From assembly GCA_028554795.2 (NCBI GenBank), contig CM068824.1, positions 163,674,130-163,738,129 on the forward strand: a DNA stretch of 64,000 nt. The letters are read 5' to 3'. The first letter of the stretch is position 1; each line of letters starts with the position of its first letter. The position numbers and the translations under genes are program-made. The DNA is from Sinohyriopsis cumingii. Taxonomy: Eukaryota; Mollusca; Bivalvia; Unionida; Unionidae. Below, piece by piece: positions 12,915 to 25,275 of the stretch. The notes beneath the pieces are model-generated. The model had not been told where the DNA came from. It saw only the letters and a program-made list of their open reading frames with translations, and made no database searches.

Positions 12915-13355
12915 ACATTTACTGTTATGGTTAATGGATGTACTACATTACTGAGTACAATGGGCACATTTATTTTGTATTGAGATTAATGGATGCACTA
13001 CATTATTGAGTACAGTGGGCACGGAGTACAGTGGGCACATTCATTTTGTATTGGGGTTAATGGATGCACTACATTACTGAGTACAGTGGTACATACATTT
13101 TATATAGAAGTAAATAGATGCAATAAATTGCTGAATACAGTGGTACAATTTGTATTTGAGGTAAATAGATGCAATAAATTGCTGGGTACAGTGGGTACAT
13201 GCAATTTGTATTGAGGTAAATAATTGCACTACATTGCTGGGTACAATGGGTGCATACACTTTGTATTAAAGTTAATGGATGTATTACATTTCTGAGCATT
13301 GTTGGTACATACACTTTGTATTAGGGTTAATGGATGCCATATATTGCTGAGTACA
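12915..13355. repeat. minisatellite, unit about 58 bp x about 8
   Basis: Units contain ttaatggatgcactacatt, ctgagtacagtgg and cattttgtatt. Unit length varies by small indels. Confidence 0.9.
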
Positions 13356-14184
13356 TAACTATTCCATCCCAGTAAAACCAAATGTTGCTTGTTTAGCACT
13401 TAAATTCATTTACCATGCAACTTGACCTGTAAGAAGTCACTCTTCTCCAAGCTCATTGGAGAGAATTGCGGTGATTTAATACTCCACACTAATCTTGGTA
13501 TCATATGCTAATTGGATTTTATACACTAAATAAAGTCAAACTTTCCATTAACTTGGACTTTAATGGTCCTCACTTCCAGCCACAGTAGGGTCTGCAACAC
13601 TCTGTTTGGAATAAAATCATTATATGACAATTTGATGTGACAGTTAAGATGGGATTCACTTAAGACTCCAAACTTCTCATAAGCAGAGATAATAGAAAAA
13701 CATACATAGCTATAGAAATTTAGATGATTCTGCCTACTTAATGACACAAAAAGATATTTATAATTTTTTTTAAAGGACAGATGTTAAAAGTATTACTGTC
13801 AACCTGGACTTTCCTAACCCTCAATAATTCAAAGTTTCTAAGGGTTGGATATCATATGGACAGTGTACTCATCCCAGAAATGGATTTGAAGTCCAGTTCC
13901 ATCATGTAAAAAGATAAGTACTAACCCAACAAAGGCCAAGAATTTTTGGGGTTCTCCTGTTTTACCCTTTTCGTATTTAAGTAAGAAGTTTTATTATTCT
14001 AAGATTTTGTTAAGGTTTTTAGCTTTACTGGTTATAGATCAGAAAAGTTAATTAGATGGAATTTCCTCATTTGTATGTTGTCTGTCCATCTGTTATTGTT
14101 ATTCAACTATTTTGAGGGTTGCCACAAAACATTACACACATACATACTTAATCCTTGGGTCCAATTGGTTCGAAATGAAAAATG
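13356..14184. other. intron or flank, no feature seen
   Basis: AT-rich, with no array, element or exon recognised. Confidence 0.5.
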
Positions 14185-14890
14185 TGTTGTTTGGATTTAA
14201 AGACTACCATTGTGGCCATTGCTACTCCTTCTGAATGGATGGACATATATATCAACATCGGGTTTTCACTAAAAGCTCTCTTCATGCTGTCTAGTTCATC
14301 CTAATAAAAATGGTACCAATCTGAATTCCAATATGGCCACTGTATTTGGTTATTGCTACTTCTCCAGCATAGACATTTCATATCAACATGTGGTTTTGAC
14401 TCAAAGACTTCTTATTATGTCTGTTTGGTCTTATGATGTCTAGTTGGTCTTATGATGTCTAGTTAGTCTTATGATGTCTAGTTAGTCCTAAATAAAAATA
14501 GTACTTGTCTGTCATCTAATATTGCTTCCACATCAGCCAGCTTGAAAATCTTACTATTATTACCCCTCCTGAATAGATGGTCATGACAAACACTTCATGT
14601 GCCTGATTAGTCTTACATGAAAATGGTGCCAGTCTGATATTCTATCTTACATGAAAATTGTGCCAGTCTGATATTCTATCTTACATGAAAATGGTGCCAG
14701 TCTGATATTCTATCTTACATGAAAATGGTGCTAGTCTGATATTCTATACGACCACAACAGAAAAAAAATCTAGTTATCACTGCTTCTCTAAAATGTAAAG
14801 GCCTATTGACATGGGATTTTCACCAAAAGACTTCTTATGATGATGTCCAGTTGGTCCTGAATGAAAATTCAAGTTTCTGAAATTAATGAA
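14185..14890. repeat. dispersed repeat family D, second block
   Basis: The same phrase order as at 7.9-9.1 kb (tcctgaatggatgg-like, ggttttcac, cttatgatgtc, cctaataaaaatgg, ccaatatggccac). Inside, 14625-14750 is a local expansion of a 37-bp piece x4 (ttacatgaaaatggtgccag, tctgatattctat), and a short gatgtctagtt repeat precedes it. Confidence 0.75.
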
Positions 14891-15735
14891 TTGAGTTACC
14901 ATTTATTATCATGGGACCTTCATTATATCTGTGTATAGGTATGTGCAGATTCATAGAAGATGCAGTTGTATGTTTGTATTTCTTATGTGTAGCAATCATG
15001 TTGTGTGTCGCTGAATCCGGATGAGCTGCCTAGATTCAACCAAATTGTTACCTGGATTCCTGGAAAGCATTCTTATGGGTTGGTACCTCTGCAGTCTGAG
15101 CACAGTCAGAACATGTATTCATTTTTCTGTATTTTACAGATTTTTGTGTCATAGTATTTGATATGTGGAATTTTTCGCCAAGATAGAAATGGTTTAGTTC
15201 ATTTGAATTCCTGTCTTTACTTCTAAATTTTTCTCATCAGCATTTCTGTTGTAGTACAAAATATAGAAAATCAAAGGATAATTTTTACAAAAATGCAGTA
15301 AAAATGAAAGATGCTTCAACATTTTGTATACTTTATTCCACCAACTCTTTTTTTTATATTGATTTCTTGTCAATCTGCAGACATGAACATCAGTAAGGAT
15401 TGTTAGCTAAATCTGTGTGGTCACACAGGCATCAGGTATCCATATCTAATTATTGGTGCATCTAAAGATACTTTTTATGTGTATTAAATACAATGGTTTA
15501 ATTTTTTTAAATGTAAGAACATTTACATTTCTCTTAAGTTATGCAAGTTCTAATAATTTATGATATGGTAGAAGCATAAATTACGCCATTTGTTAGAGAA
15601 AACCAGTATGCAATTTTTCAAAAAGAATAATGTTTTTCAGCTGTTGCATAATGGCTGAATGAACAAGAGGTCTTTATGTTGGAAAACCACAAGAAATTCA
15701 TATGCTTTAAACCATCATATATAATATTTCCTTAC
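14891..15735. other. intron or flank, no feature seen
   Basis: No recognisable feature. Confidence 0.5.
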
Positions 15736-16440
15736 TTGTAGGTCCCTTCATTATAACATTCCCTTACTATAAGTCCCATCATTAAAACACTGTACTATTA
15801 TCCCATCATTGTAACACTCCCAAAATATAATTCCCTTCATTACAACACACCCCTATTGTAATTCCCTTCATTATAACATTTCCTTTCTGCAAGTCCTTTC
15901 ATTACAACACTCTCTTACTACAAGTCCCTTCATTAAAACACTGTACTATTAGCCCCATAATTGTTACACTCCCAAAATGTAATTCCCTTCATTACAACAC
16001 CCCCCTACTTTAATTCCCTACAATATAACATTTCCTTTCTACAAGTCCTTTCATTACAACACTCCCTTACTATGAGTCCCCTCATTATAACACTACTATA
16101 AATCCCCTTCATAATAACTCTTTCTTACTATATGTCCTTTCATTATTTATAACACTTTTTTACTATTAGTCACTTTAATGATCTCTTTCTTACTATAAGT
16201 CCCTTCATTATAATACTCTCTTATTATAACACTGCTTTACTAATGTCTCTTCTTTATAACACTCTTTCTGTAACTTCCTCCAGTGAAGCACTCTCTTACT
16301 GTAAGTTCCTCATTTATAACATTTTCTGTTGTAAGGCAGGTATGATCATGGATTCCATTATGATACTTGTATTATTTATGTTTGGGGGTCTTACTGTAAA
16401 GTGGTACAGCACTCCCTCACTATAAGACAGTTTACTCCGT
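15736..16440. repeat. minisatellite, 31-bp unit with 151-bp higher-order repeat
   Basis: Units resemble tcccttcattataacactcc and cttactataag. A block of five variant units starting attaaaacactgtactatta (15781) recurs 151 bp later (15932) in the same order. The last units are eroded. Confidence 0.9.
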
Positions 16441-17276
16441 GGCCATCATGGAAAGTGTTATATTGAGAGTGTGCTATATTATGATAAATTCAGCATTGTC
16501 TAATTTAGAGATTTTTCAGTTAGAAAATCTACATGTTCAGTTTTCATAATTTTGCAATTTTTAATTATCTTGTTCTTTTCAAGAGGTTGAATCTTGATTT
16601 TGTGTCCTGTTTCCAAGAGGTTGAATTGTGATTTGTGTCTATACAATAAAAAGTGAAGGAACATTGTACAATTTGACAGATCACGATTCGGACAATGGTA
16701 TTTACTTAATGAATCAGTCAGCTGGAATATTTATTAACTAACAGTTTCTTTCAGTTACTACCAAGTTTAACTAAAACAATGGTAGACTATTGGAATATTT
16801 ACAGGCCAACAATTTCAAGCAATAACTGGTAGCTGGGAGAAGTGAATTTCTTCTTGGATGCTACTTAATGTAAATAGCATAATTAAGTTAGACCACTAAC
16901 CCTGACCATCAATGTAAGCAATAAATCTGAAGATGGTGCTCTCCATTGGACAGATAATATATTGATAACTGCTGCTTCTTTGATGCTTCCTTATATTCAC
17001 AGATCAAGTAAGATTCATTTCTCAGATGAGTTTATAGGGAAAAGCCAATTCTGAATTCCATTAAAGGAATCTGGAGGGCCATAAAACTTGCAGAGTGAAT
17101 TGGGGCTAGTTTGCTTGCTATCATCTTCACTCGCAGGTTTGATGTTAGGATCATTCCTATTGTAAACAGATTAGCTACCTTATCCTCCTTTTTGTTCAAG
17201 GTCAATGCCTGCTTTTTAATTGGTAGGTTGTTCCTTGATCTGGTTTCAATGCTTAGCATTAGTAGTATAACTTTAA
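16441..17276. other. intron or flank, no feature seen
   Basis: Only a short two-copy repeat (caagaggttgaat, 16580-16640) is visible. Confidence 0.5.
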
Positions 17277-17533
17277 TAGCACACATCTTGTAAATTACAC
17301 TTGTATTAATAGTATAACATAAGTAGCACACATCTTGTAAATTACACTTGTATTAGCAGTATAACTTCAATAGCTCACATATTGTAAATTACACTTGTAT
17401 TAATAGTATAACTTTAATAGCACACATCTTGTAAATTACACTTGTATTAATAGTATAACTTCAATAGCACACATATTGTAAATTAGACTTGTATTAATAG
17501 TATAACTTAAGTAGCACACATATTGTAAATTAC
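17277..17533. repeat. minisatellite, 47-bp unit, left part
   Basis: About 5.5 units with tagcacacatcttgtaaatt, acacttgtattaatag and tataacttcaa. It breaks off mid-unit at 17533 and resumes in phase at 20318 after the inserted element. Confidence 0.95.
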
Positions 17534-20317
17534 TTGCGGTGAAACAATTCATCGATATATCAATGCATCGATACTTTTGCTGGAATGATACACATATCAG
17601 TACAAGAGAAGAAGACTTGAGACAAAACAATATTTTCCATATGTTATTTTAGTCTTAAGCAATTATGAATAATTATTATTAGTTTGCCTTCTTATTATTT
17701 AAATATAGAATTCATCTGAAACAGCATTTTCAGTCATTGGCACTAATTTTTATTAGTAAAAACAAAAAAGACTATTAGAGTATACTCACTTGCCATCTGT
17801 AAATTCAAACAAAGTGGCATGGTTTGTAATCTGCCCCCCACCCCCACCCCCAATTACATGCTAATTATCTTAACCCTGCAGCATGTTCAGCATAAAGGAT
17901 ACATTCCAAACATGTTCATGAGCATGATGAATACAATGAAGTATTTTACTCATCATTTAATAACCAATTTTATGCAAATGCAAAGTTTCTACGTTGAATT
18001 TGATCTTGTTTTCTTTTGGTCAGTTTGAAAGCTACACTATCAGCGTGTCACACACTGAAATATGTTACATTCAAATCTTATTGGTGGTTACTGCTTGTTG
18101 TGGTCAAGGTTAAATAATAACTACCAATCAGCAATCAGACTGTAGCTTATTCCCTAAATGACAGACAGGAAGTACTAGCAAAGCAACAGAGAAACTTTGC
18201 TTTAAACCCATTGATACAGCAAGTACTTAAACATAGATGCTGTCAGGGTTTGCCATTGCATGAATCATGCAAAATATGTATGAATTTACACACTTGGAGA
18301 ATGGTGATGCATGAGAACTCCCACAAATTAGTTGCACATTCTGCATATGAAAATGTGCTACACAAATTATACCATTTTTATTTAACCATGCTTGTTGCAA
18401 CATCTATTTTTTGGGTAGGTAACTGTTGACACATCTGGGGTCTTTCAAGTATGACAAAACTGGTTTTTAATCTTAATTTGATTGCCACATTGTGTCTTGG
18501 AATAAGCGTTATGGCATAGTTTGAAGCCTTCATGAAGGAAGTTTTACAAATGTGTGTATAAAATATGGGCTACCTAGAAAACCCTAAATGTCTGATTACC
18601 AGTATGGTTTAATACATTTTCGTTTGCTAAAAAATGGCTGGTGATAGTGATGATGACAATAATTTTTCAAGTTATGAAGTATATTGGATTATTGGAGCTT
18701 AGAAATTTTTAATGGAGACACCAGTGAGTGATTATGAGCCTGAAAATTGTGTTAAATACAAGTCAGATATACATGTTGGATAGACAGAAATAGAGGGCAT
18801 GACAGTCAGTCTCTCTTTCAGCAGTATTTCAAAATTTAATATAGAAATGACAGAATATTAAGCCTAATTAGAATATAGACAGTTTAAAAGTAGAATGCAA
18901 TTTTCATTTTTTTTATCAATCAATTTAGCCTTGTGAATCATATGCTACAAACCATATATCCATATCAGGGTTAAAATAAACTGAATAAATAAGGATGAAA
19001 AAATGAAATTAAGAAGTAAAGTTATTTATTTTTAATACCACTGTTTGCACAAGAGACTATGGCATTGATAGACTAAAAACCCTTATACAGCATTATGGAA
19101 CAGATAAGAAATCTGGCATGGTTGTCAGTAAACTACTGATTCAAGAAGTGAGTTTGTGTTAGTGAAAAATCCTATTTTGGAGCGGATGAATCCTATAGAA
19201 AATAACTCTGAAAAATTCCAAATAACAGTCACAAAGATCAGTTTTCCAACATCTTCAAGTTGACAAAGCGAGCTATGCATATGCCCTTTCAGAAGGAAGC
19301 ACAGAAAAATATTCATGCAAAGATAAGGAACAGATTATGATCAAAAATAATCAACAGATTAATACTTATACAACTTGAGAGCTGACATCTTTTAAAGATT
19401 TTGATTTCAGTAGAGCTCTGAAAAGGTGGAGTATTGAAGTGTTGGGTAAATATTGAGCCATGATTGTTTCCTCCTCCCCCTGAATTTATTTTACTTTCCC
19501 CTTCTTTCGGTGGCAAAGGGTGAAGTCCCCCTTAAGATAAAATCCTGGCATTGTCTCTCCTTAAATTGTACAAGGGAAACAAATTTGTAATATCTCTTTT
19601 TTTTATTCAGTGATATTTAACCAGTGAATGAAGGTGCAGATGGAATAAATAAAAATACCACAGAATCAGCAAGAGGGCAGATTTCAAACAGCTGAAGTTT
19701 ATTAAAAAATTGTAGAATAGGACAGGATGTTGTCGGAAGTATTCCTTCTTCACTAATAAATACAAGTACATGTAACCACAGCAGTCTTTTGCATCTTAAG
19801 AAAGTACAATGTGATAGATTTTGTTGGTATTCATCCTTTTTCCCATGCCCAGATTTGTTCTAGATATTTTCTTTGCATGAGGAATCCACTTTATTTTTTC
19901 TATTTTGAAGATAACATTGCAATATCTTCCAAGTTTAAGTGAGACATCAAATTGGCAATAAGATGTTTTCAAAGCATTCGACAGTGCAAAACAAAGGGCC
20001 TAGTGGCTAAAGTGTTAAATGGAGCCACCATTAAACAGCCTTAAACGCTAAAAATACTCACTGACAACCAACAGGTAGTATGTTTGAAAGTATTTTTGTT
20101 ATCTTGTCATTGATGAGAATTGCATATAAATATATGATAACTATGTCTATCTGTCAATTGCATATTGGAAATATAACCAGTATGTCCACATACATAAAGG
20201 GGCACCACCTACCTTTCAGTGATGTAAAGACCATCAAGTGTATCGATATGTATCATATCGCAGGCTGTTTATTGTGAATCATATCTATACGCAGCTCAGG
20301 TGTATCATTCCACCCCT
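17534..20317. mobile_element. probable hAT-like non-autonomous element (2,784 bp)
   Basis: The 47-bp array is interrupted here. The flanks taaattac (17526-17533) and taagttac (20318-20325) are an 8-bp duplication with one mismatch, the size hAT elements make. The left end reads ttgcggtgaaacaattcatc; the right end read inward is aggggtggaatgatacacc. They are weakly alike, with a GGTG core, and both ends are rich in short atcgat/gatac motifs. No transposase frame is visible, and the interior is AT-rich with no long open frame. The class is an inference. Confidence 0.6.
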
Positions 20318-20490
20318 TAAGTTACACTTGTATTAGTAGTATAACTTCAATAGCACACATATTGCAAACTAGACTTGTATTAATAGTAAAACTTCAGTAA
20401 CACACGTCTTGTAAATTACACTTGTGTTAATAGTATAATTTGAGTAACACACAAATTACACTTGTATAAATAGTATAACTTAATAGCACA
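20318..20490. repeat. minisatellite, 47-bp unit, right part
   Basis: It continues the array that stops at 17533. The units have ttacacttgtattagtag, tataacttcaatagcacac and cttgtaaattac, and there are about 3.5 copies. Confidence 0.93.
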
Positions 20491-21712
20491 CTTCTGTGAT
20501 ATTCGCAATGTCCACAACAGATGTGAGAGATGCAGTACTGAAAATATCATTCTGATCATTTTAACAGTTATTTAGGAGAAATGTTCGTGACTTTTCATAA
20601 ATGAATGGTTCAGTCTCTGACCAGTGATCTTTTGACTATATAAAAATAGCATCGAAAAGCATATTGAGGCCAAGGGTCATTGCATGTCTATCAGAGATGT
20701 ACCATTTTATAAGTCAAAGTACTAAATTCAACAAAGCAAAATGCAGCTGAAGGTTTTGGTAGAAAAGTAAAGGTCTCAGAGTCAAATAACAAAGATGATG
20801 AAGAATTCTTTTTTCTGCTGGCTGAATGGACTGTCACAACCAGCTTCTTTGCAATTTTCCATGTTAACTTTTTTGATACAATGTTTTGGATTTAGGGTAA
20901 CAATAAAAGTCATAAATTACATAGCTGGGGTCATAGAAAGAGCATTCTAGTGAAAAGGCATAAACATGTCTTCTTTAGCTGGTAATAAGAATGGCAAAAA
21001 AATATACTTACATTTTTGCATCTTGAATTTCCTCAAAATAGACTTTCTTAGTTCTGCAGATCCGAATTACATGAGCTACTGGTATGTCATGGGTTCTACA
21101 ACTTGATTATACACCACATTTTGACTACATTTCCAACTGCAATCACATTCTCGCTGCTGCACTCAAAATTAAATGGTATTCCATAGCCTCTTTTTGAAAA
21201 TTTAAATTGAAAGAGTTCATATTTTTCCTCACATTATGATTCCAAACTATCAATAACAGAACAGAAATGTACATGCAGCTGATTCAAGGTGGGTTCCCAC
21301 CCTGCTCAAATCACATGTATTTTGTGCAGAATTAACACAGCTACAAAATCCTGTTCATTACAAGCAGAAAAGCAGAATGTAGTGGAATCGACCAAAAAAA
21401 TAAAAAATTCAGTCCATTTCAAACCAGCTGGAAAGGTTATTGCAATGTGCATTCATTCGCAAATTCCAGTTTTCAGTTTTAAGTAGACCTAGATGACAAT
21501 TCTTTTTTATACTAAGGTCAAGCACAAGAGGAAGTGCAAAGGTTGCTGGGTGGTGTTAAGTGCACATTAATACTGTTATTGTGTATTGATGAATCTATGG
21601 ATGTGTATTTATTTTCAAATGCAGCATAAATTCAATTATTTTGCTTCTTGTTGTGCATTTTTTTTATATTAATAAGTCTTTGGTAGAAAAACAAAATGAG
21701 TATAAGATAAAA
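20491..21712. other. intron or flank, no feature seen
   Basis: No array or exon recognised. It separates two arrays of the same unit, so part of it may be inserted DNA; I could not find termini. Confidence 0.45.
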
Positions 21713-21835
21713 AGGTTACTGCATTTGTATGGGAAAATATGAACTCATATTTTGGAGTAATACTGCACTGCCAAGGTTATGCAGTATTACTCAAAAAAAA
21801 CTTGTTCCTATTTTCCCATACAAATGCAGTAACCT
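21713..21835. mobile_element. 123-bp hairpin, MITE-like
   Basis: Perfect 27-bp inverted arms at 21713-21739 and 21809-21835 (outer ends aggttactgcatttgtatgg and its complement). A further 13-bp inner pair, gagtaatactgca and tgcagtattactc (21755-21767 and 21780-21792), surrounds a 12-nt loop. No clear target-site duplication was found. It could be a MITE or a foldback product. Confidence 0.75.
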
Positions 21836-22065
21836 ATTAATACTGTAACTACAGTGCCATGCATCTTGTAAATTATAATTATATTAATAATATAATTTCT
21901 GTACCACACATTTAGTAAATTATACATGTATTAATGGTATAACCTCAATACCACACAGCTTGTAAATTACACATGTATTACTGTATAACTTCAATACCAC
22001 ACATCTTGTAAATTATACTTATATAATGGTATAACTTAATTACCACACATCTTGTAATCCTGCAT
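21836..22065. repeat. minisatellite related to the 47-bp family, second array
   Basis: About five units with cacacatcttgtaaatta, acatgtattaatgg and tataacttcaatac. They are diverged from the arrays at 17.3 and 20.3 kb but clearly the same family. It begins where the hairpin ends. Confidence 0.88.
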
Positions 22066-22227
22066 ATTAACATTTTCTTGGCAAGCATGAGATGAAAGTC
22101 TTTGAAGCATGAGCCAAAATATCTTTGAAAATACATTCATAAGTTTCCACCATTAGGGGGTATTTTTGTATTAATTGAAACTTTAGAGAAATGAAATGTA
22201 CTCTAAATTGCTATTTGGAGTTTGTGT

Positions 22228-24135
22228 TCCAGGCTGTAGGTTTTTGTGTGGTCCAGGCTGTGTGTTTTCTTGTGGTCCAGACTATGTGTTTTATTGTTGT
22301 CCAGGCTATGTGTTTTATTGTAGTCCAGGTTGTGTGTTTTATTGTTGTCCAGGCTGTGTGTTTTCTTGAGGATGAGGCTATGTTTTATTGTGGTCCATGC
22401 TATGTGTTTTATTGTGGTCCAGACTATATGTTTTGTTGTAGTCCAGGTAATGTGTTTTATTGTTGTCCAGGCTGTGTGTTTTATTGTGGTCCAGGCTATG
22501 TGTTTTATTGTAGTCCAGGCTATGTGTTTTATTGTGGTCCAGACTATATGTTTTATTGTAGTCCAGGCTATGTGTTTTATTGTTGTCTAGGCTATGTGTT
22601 TTATTGTTGTCCAGGCTGTGTGTTTTCTTGAGGATGAGGCTATGTTTTATTGTGGTCCATGCTATGTGTTTTATTGTGGTCCAGACTATATGTTTTATTG
22701 TGGTCCAGACTATATGTTTTATTGCGGTCCAGGCTATGTGTTTTATTGTGGTCCAGGCTATGTGTTTTATTGTGGTCCAGGCTATGTGTTTTATTGTGGT
22801 CCAGGCTATGTGTTTTATTGTGGTCCAGGCTATATGTTTTATTGTGGTCCAGACTATGTGTTTTATTGTGGTCCACACTATAAGTTTTACTGTGGTCCAG
22901 GCTATGGGTTTTATTGTTGTCCAGGCTGTGTGTTTTCTTGAGGATGAGGCTATGTTTTATTGTGGTCCATGCTATGTGTTTTATTGTGGTCCAGGCTATG
23001 TGTTTTATTGTGGTCCAGGGTATGTGTTTTATTGTGGTCCAGGCTATGTTTTATTGTGGTCCAGGCTATGTTTTATTGTGGTCCATGCTATGTGTTTTAT
23101 TGTAGTCCAGGCTATGTGTTTTATTGTGGTCCATGCTATATGTTTTATTGTGGTCCAGGCTATGTGTTTTATTGTGGTCCAGGCTATGTGTTTTATTGTG
23201 GACCATGCTATATGTTTTATTATGGTCCAGGCTATGTATTTTATTGTAGTCCAGGCTATATTTTTTATTGTAGTCCAGGCTATATGTTTTATTGTGATCC
23301 AGGCTATGTGTCTTATTGTGGTCCATTCTATGTGTTTTATTGTGGTCCAGGTTATGTGTTTTATTGTGGTCCAGGCTATGTGTTTTATTGCTGTCCAGGC
23401 TATGTGTTTTATTGTGGTCCAGGCTGTATGTTTTATTGTGGTCCAGGCTATGTGTTTTATTGTGGTCCAGGCTATGTGTTTTATTGTGGTCCATGCTATG
23501 TTTTATTGTGGTCCAGGCTACATGTTTTATTGTAGTCTAGGCTATGTGTTTTATTGTTGTCCAGGCTATGTGTTTTATTGTGGTCCAGACTATGTGTTTT
23601 ATTGTGGTCCAGGCTATGGGTTTTTTTTAGCTCCAGGCTATATGTTTTCTCTTGATCCAGGCTGCAAGTTTTTATGTGGTCCAGGCTTTGGTTTTTTGTG
23701 CTCCAGGCTTTGGTGTTTTGTGCTCAAAGGCTGTATGTTTTCTTATGCTCCAGGTTATGTGTTTTGTGTTTTTTTCCTGGGCTAAGTTGTGTGTTTTCTT
23801 ATGCTCCAGGTTATGTGTTTTGTGTTTTTCTTCCTGGGCTAAGTTGTGTGTTTTCTTGTGCTCTAAGCTGTGTGTTTATGTGTGCTTCACGTTGAGTGTT
23901 TTTGTGCTTCAGTCAGTGTTGTCATGTGCTACAGGCTATGTGTTTTATTGTGCTTCAGGTTGTGTTTATCTGCTCCCAGCTGTGTATTGTGCTTCGGGCT
24001 GTTTTTTGTGCTTAAAGCTGCATGTTTTGTTCTCCAAGCTGTTTGTGTGCCCCTAACTGTTTTTGTTTTTGAGGCTGTGTTTTTCTGTGCTCCAATCTGT
24101 TTTATTGTACTCTATGCTGTTTTTTCATATGCTGC
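22228..24135. repeat. minisatellite, 24-bp unit, about 75-80 copies
   Basis: The unit is ggctatgtgttttattgtgg plus tcca. It is regular from 22260 to 23640 and degenerate beyond. Duplicated variant blocks (ttcttgaggatgaggctatg) recur at 22362, 22623 and 22932. The unit is a multiple of three with no stop in most frames, so both strands show open frames (up to 401 codons). These are artefacts. The + strand is strongly G/T-rich. Confidence 0.97.
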
Positions 24136-24749
24136 AGGGGATGATGTCATGTGCTTCAGGCTGCAAGTTGCTTGGTACCCTAGGATATGTTTTCTGATGC
24201 ATGACATTTGTTGTTTCCATGGGGTCAGGGGATGATAATATCATAGCCAAGCTAGCATGGAACACTTAAAACAATTGGTAGCTATGGGAAATTTCTTATA
24301 ACTAGCACAATTTTTCATAGGGACAAAGAAGATAACTGAAATTTAGGAACACTTTCCCTGCAAACATCCTTGCCAAGAAGGAGATCAAAATTGGAGCTGT
24401 CTTCCTTTGTTAGTTTTGAATACAATTAATGTATTTGGAGTTAATAATAAATAAAGGTGCGCATACAAAAAAATTTATATTCCTATTTTCATCTTCACAA
24501 CACAAGGTATGTTATCACTGAATCCATATAATTGAGTATTGAAAAGCTGCATGTACAAGTAATGTAATTTTGTGTTCTTTACTTGTCTGTTGTTGGGTAA
24601 ATGTCATTAGTCATGATGAAGTAAAGAAGTTACATACCATTTGTTGAAACCAGTGTCTGATTTCTTTTTGGTGTGTAACTGAATTCTCAAATTGTACATT
24701 TATCCTTTAAAAAGAGAAGGCTTCAAGTACTTAAAAAATATTGCAAACT
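24136..24749. other. intron or flank, no feature seen
   Basis: No recognisable exon, array or element. Confidence 0.5.
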
Positions 24750-25275
24750 CTCTGACTAGTTCTATCAAATGTACTTCAGTTGACAGATTTGTATGTCTGA
24801 CATGTAAGCTGTCTGACTAGTTTTATGAAGTGTACTTCATTTGACAGATTTGTATGTCTGACACATAAGCTGTCTGACTAGTTCTATGAAATGTACTTCA
24901 CTTGACAGATTTATATGTCTGACACGTAAACTGTCGGACTAGTTCTATGAAATATACTTCAGTTGACAGATTTGTATGTCTGACACGTAAGCTGTCTGAC
25001 CAGTTCTATGCAGTTTACTTCAGTTGACAGATTTGTATGTCTGACATGCAAGCTGTCTGACTAGTTCAATGAAATGTACATCATCTATGTCTGACAAATA
25101 AACTATTTCTATGAAATGTATTTCACTTGACAGTTTTGTATATCAGACACGTAAACTGTCAGATTAGTTCCATGAAATGTACTTCACTTGAGAGATTTTT
25201 GGCTTGCCTGACAGGTTAACTGTCTGCCTTGTTCTATCAAGTGGACTTCGCTTGATATATTTGTATGTTTCAGAC
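24750..25275. repeat. minisatellite, 61-bp unit x about 8-9
   Basis: Units contain gtctgactagttctatgaaa, tgtacttcacttgacagatt and tgtatgtctgacacgtaagc. The last copies are shortened. Confidence 0.93.

Noticed and set aside
19985..20040. SINE head (gggcctagtggctaaagtg)
   Set aside because: A single short phrase without B box or body.
22580..23785. 401-codon open frame on the + strand
   Set aside because: It lies wholly in the 24-bp array, and the other frames and strand are also open over the same bases; the length comes from a stop-free unit divisible by three.
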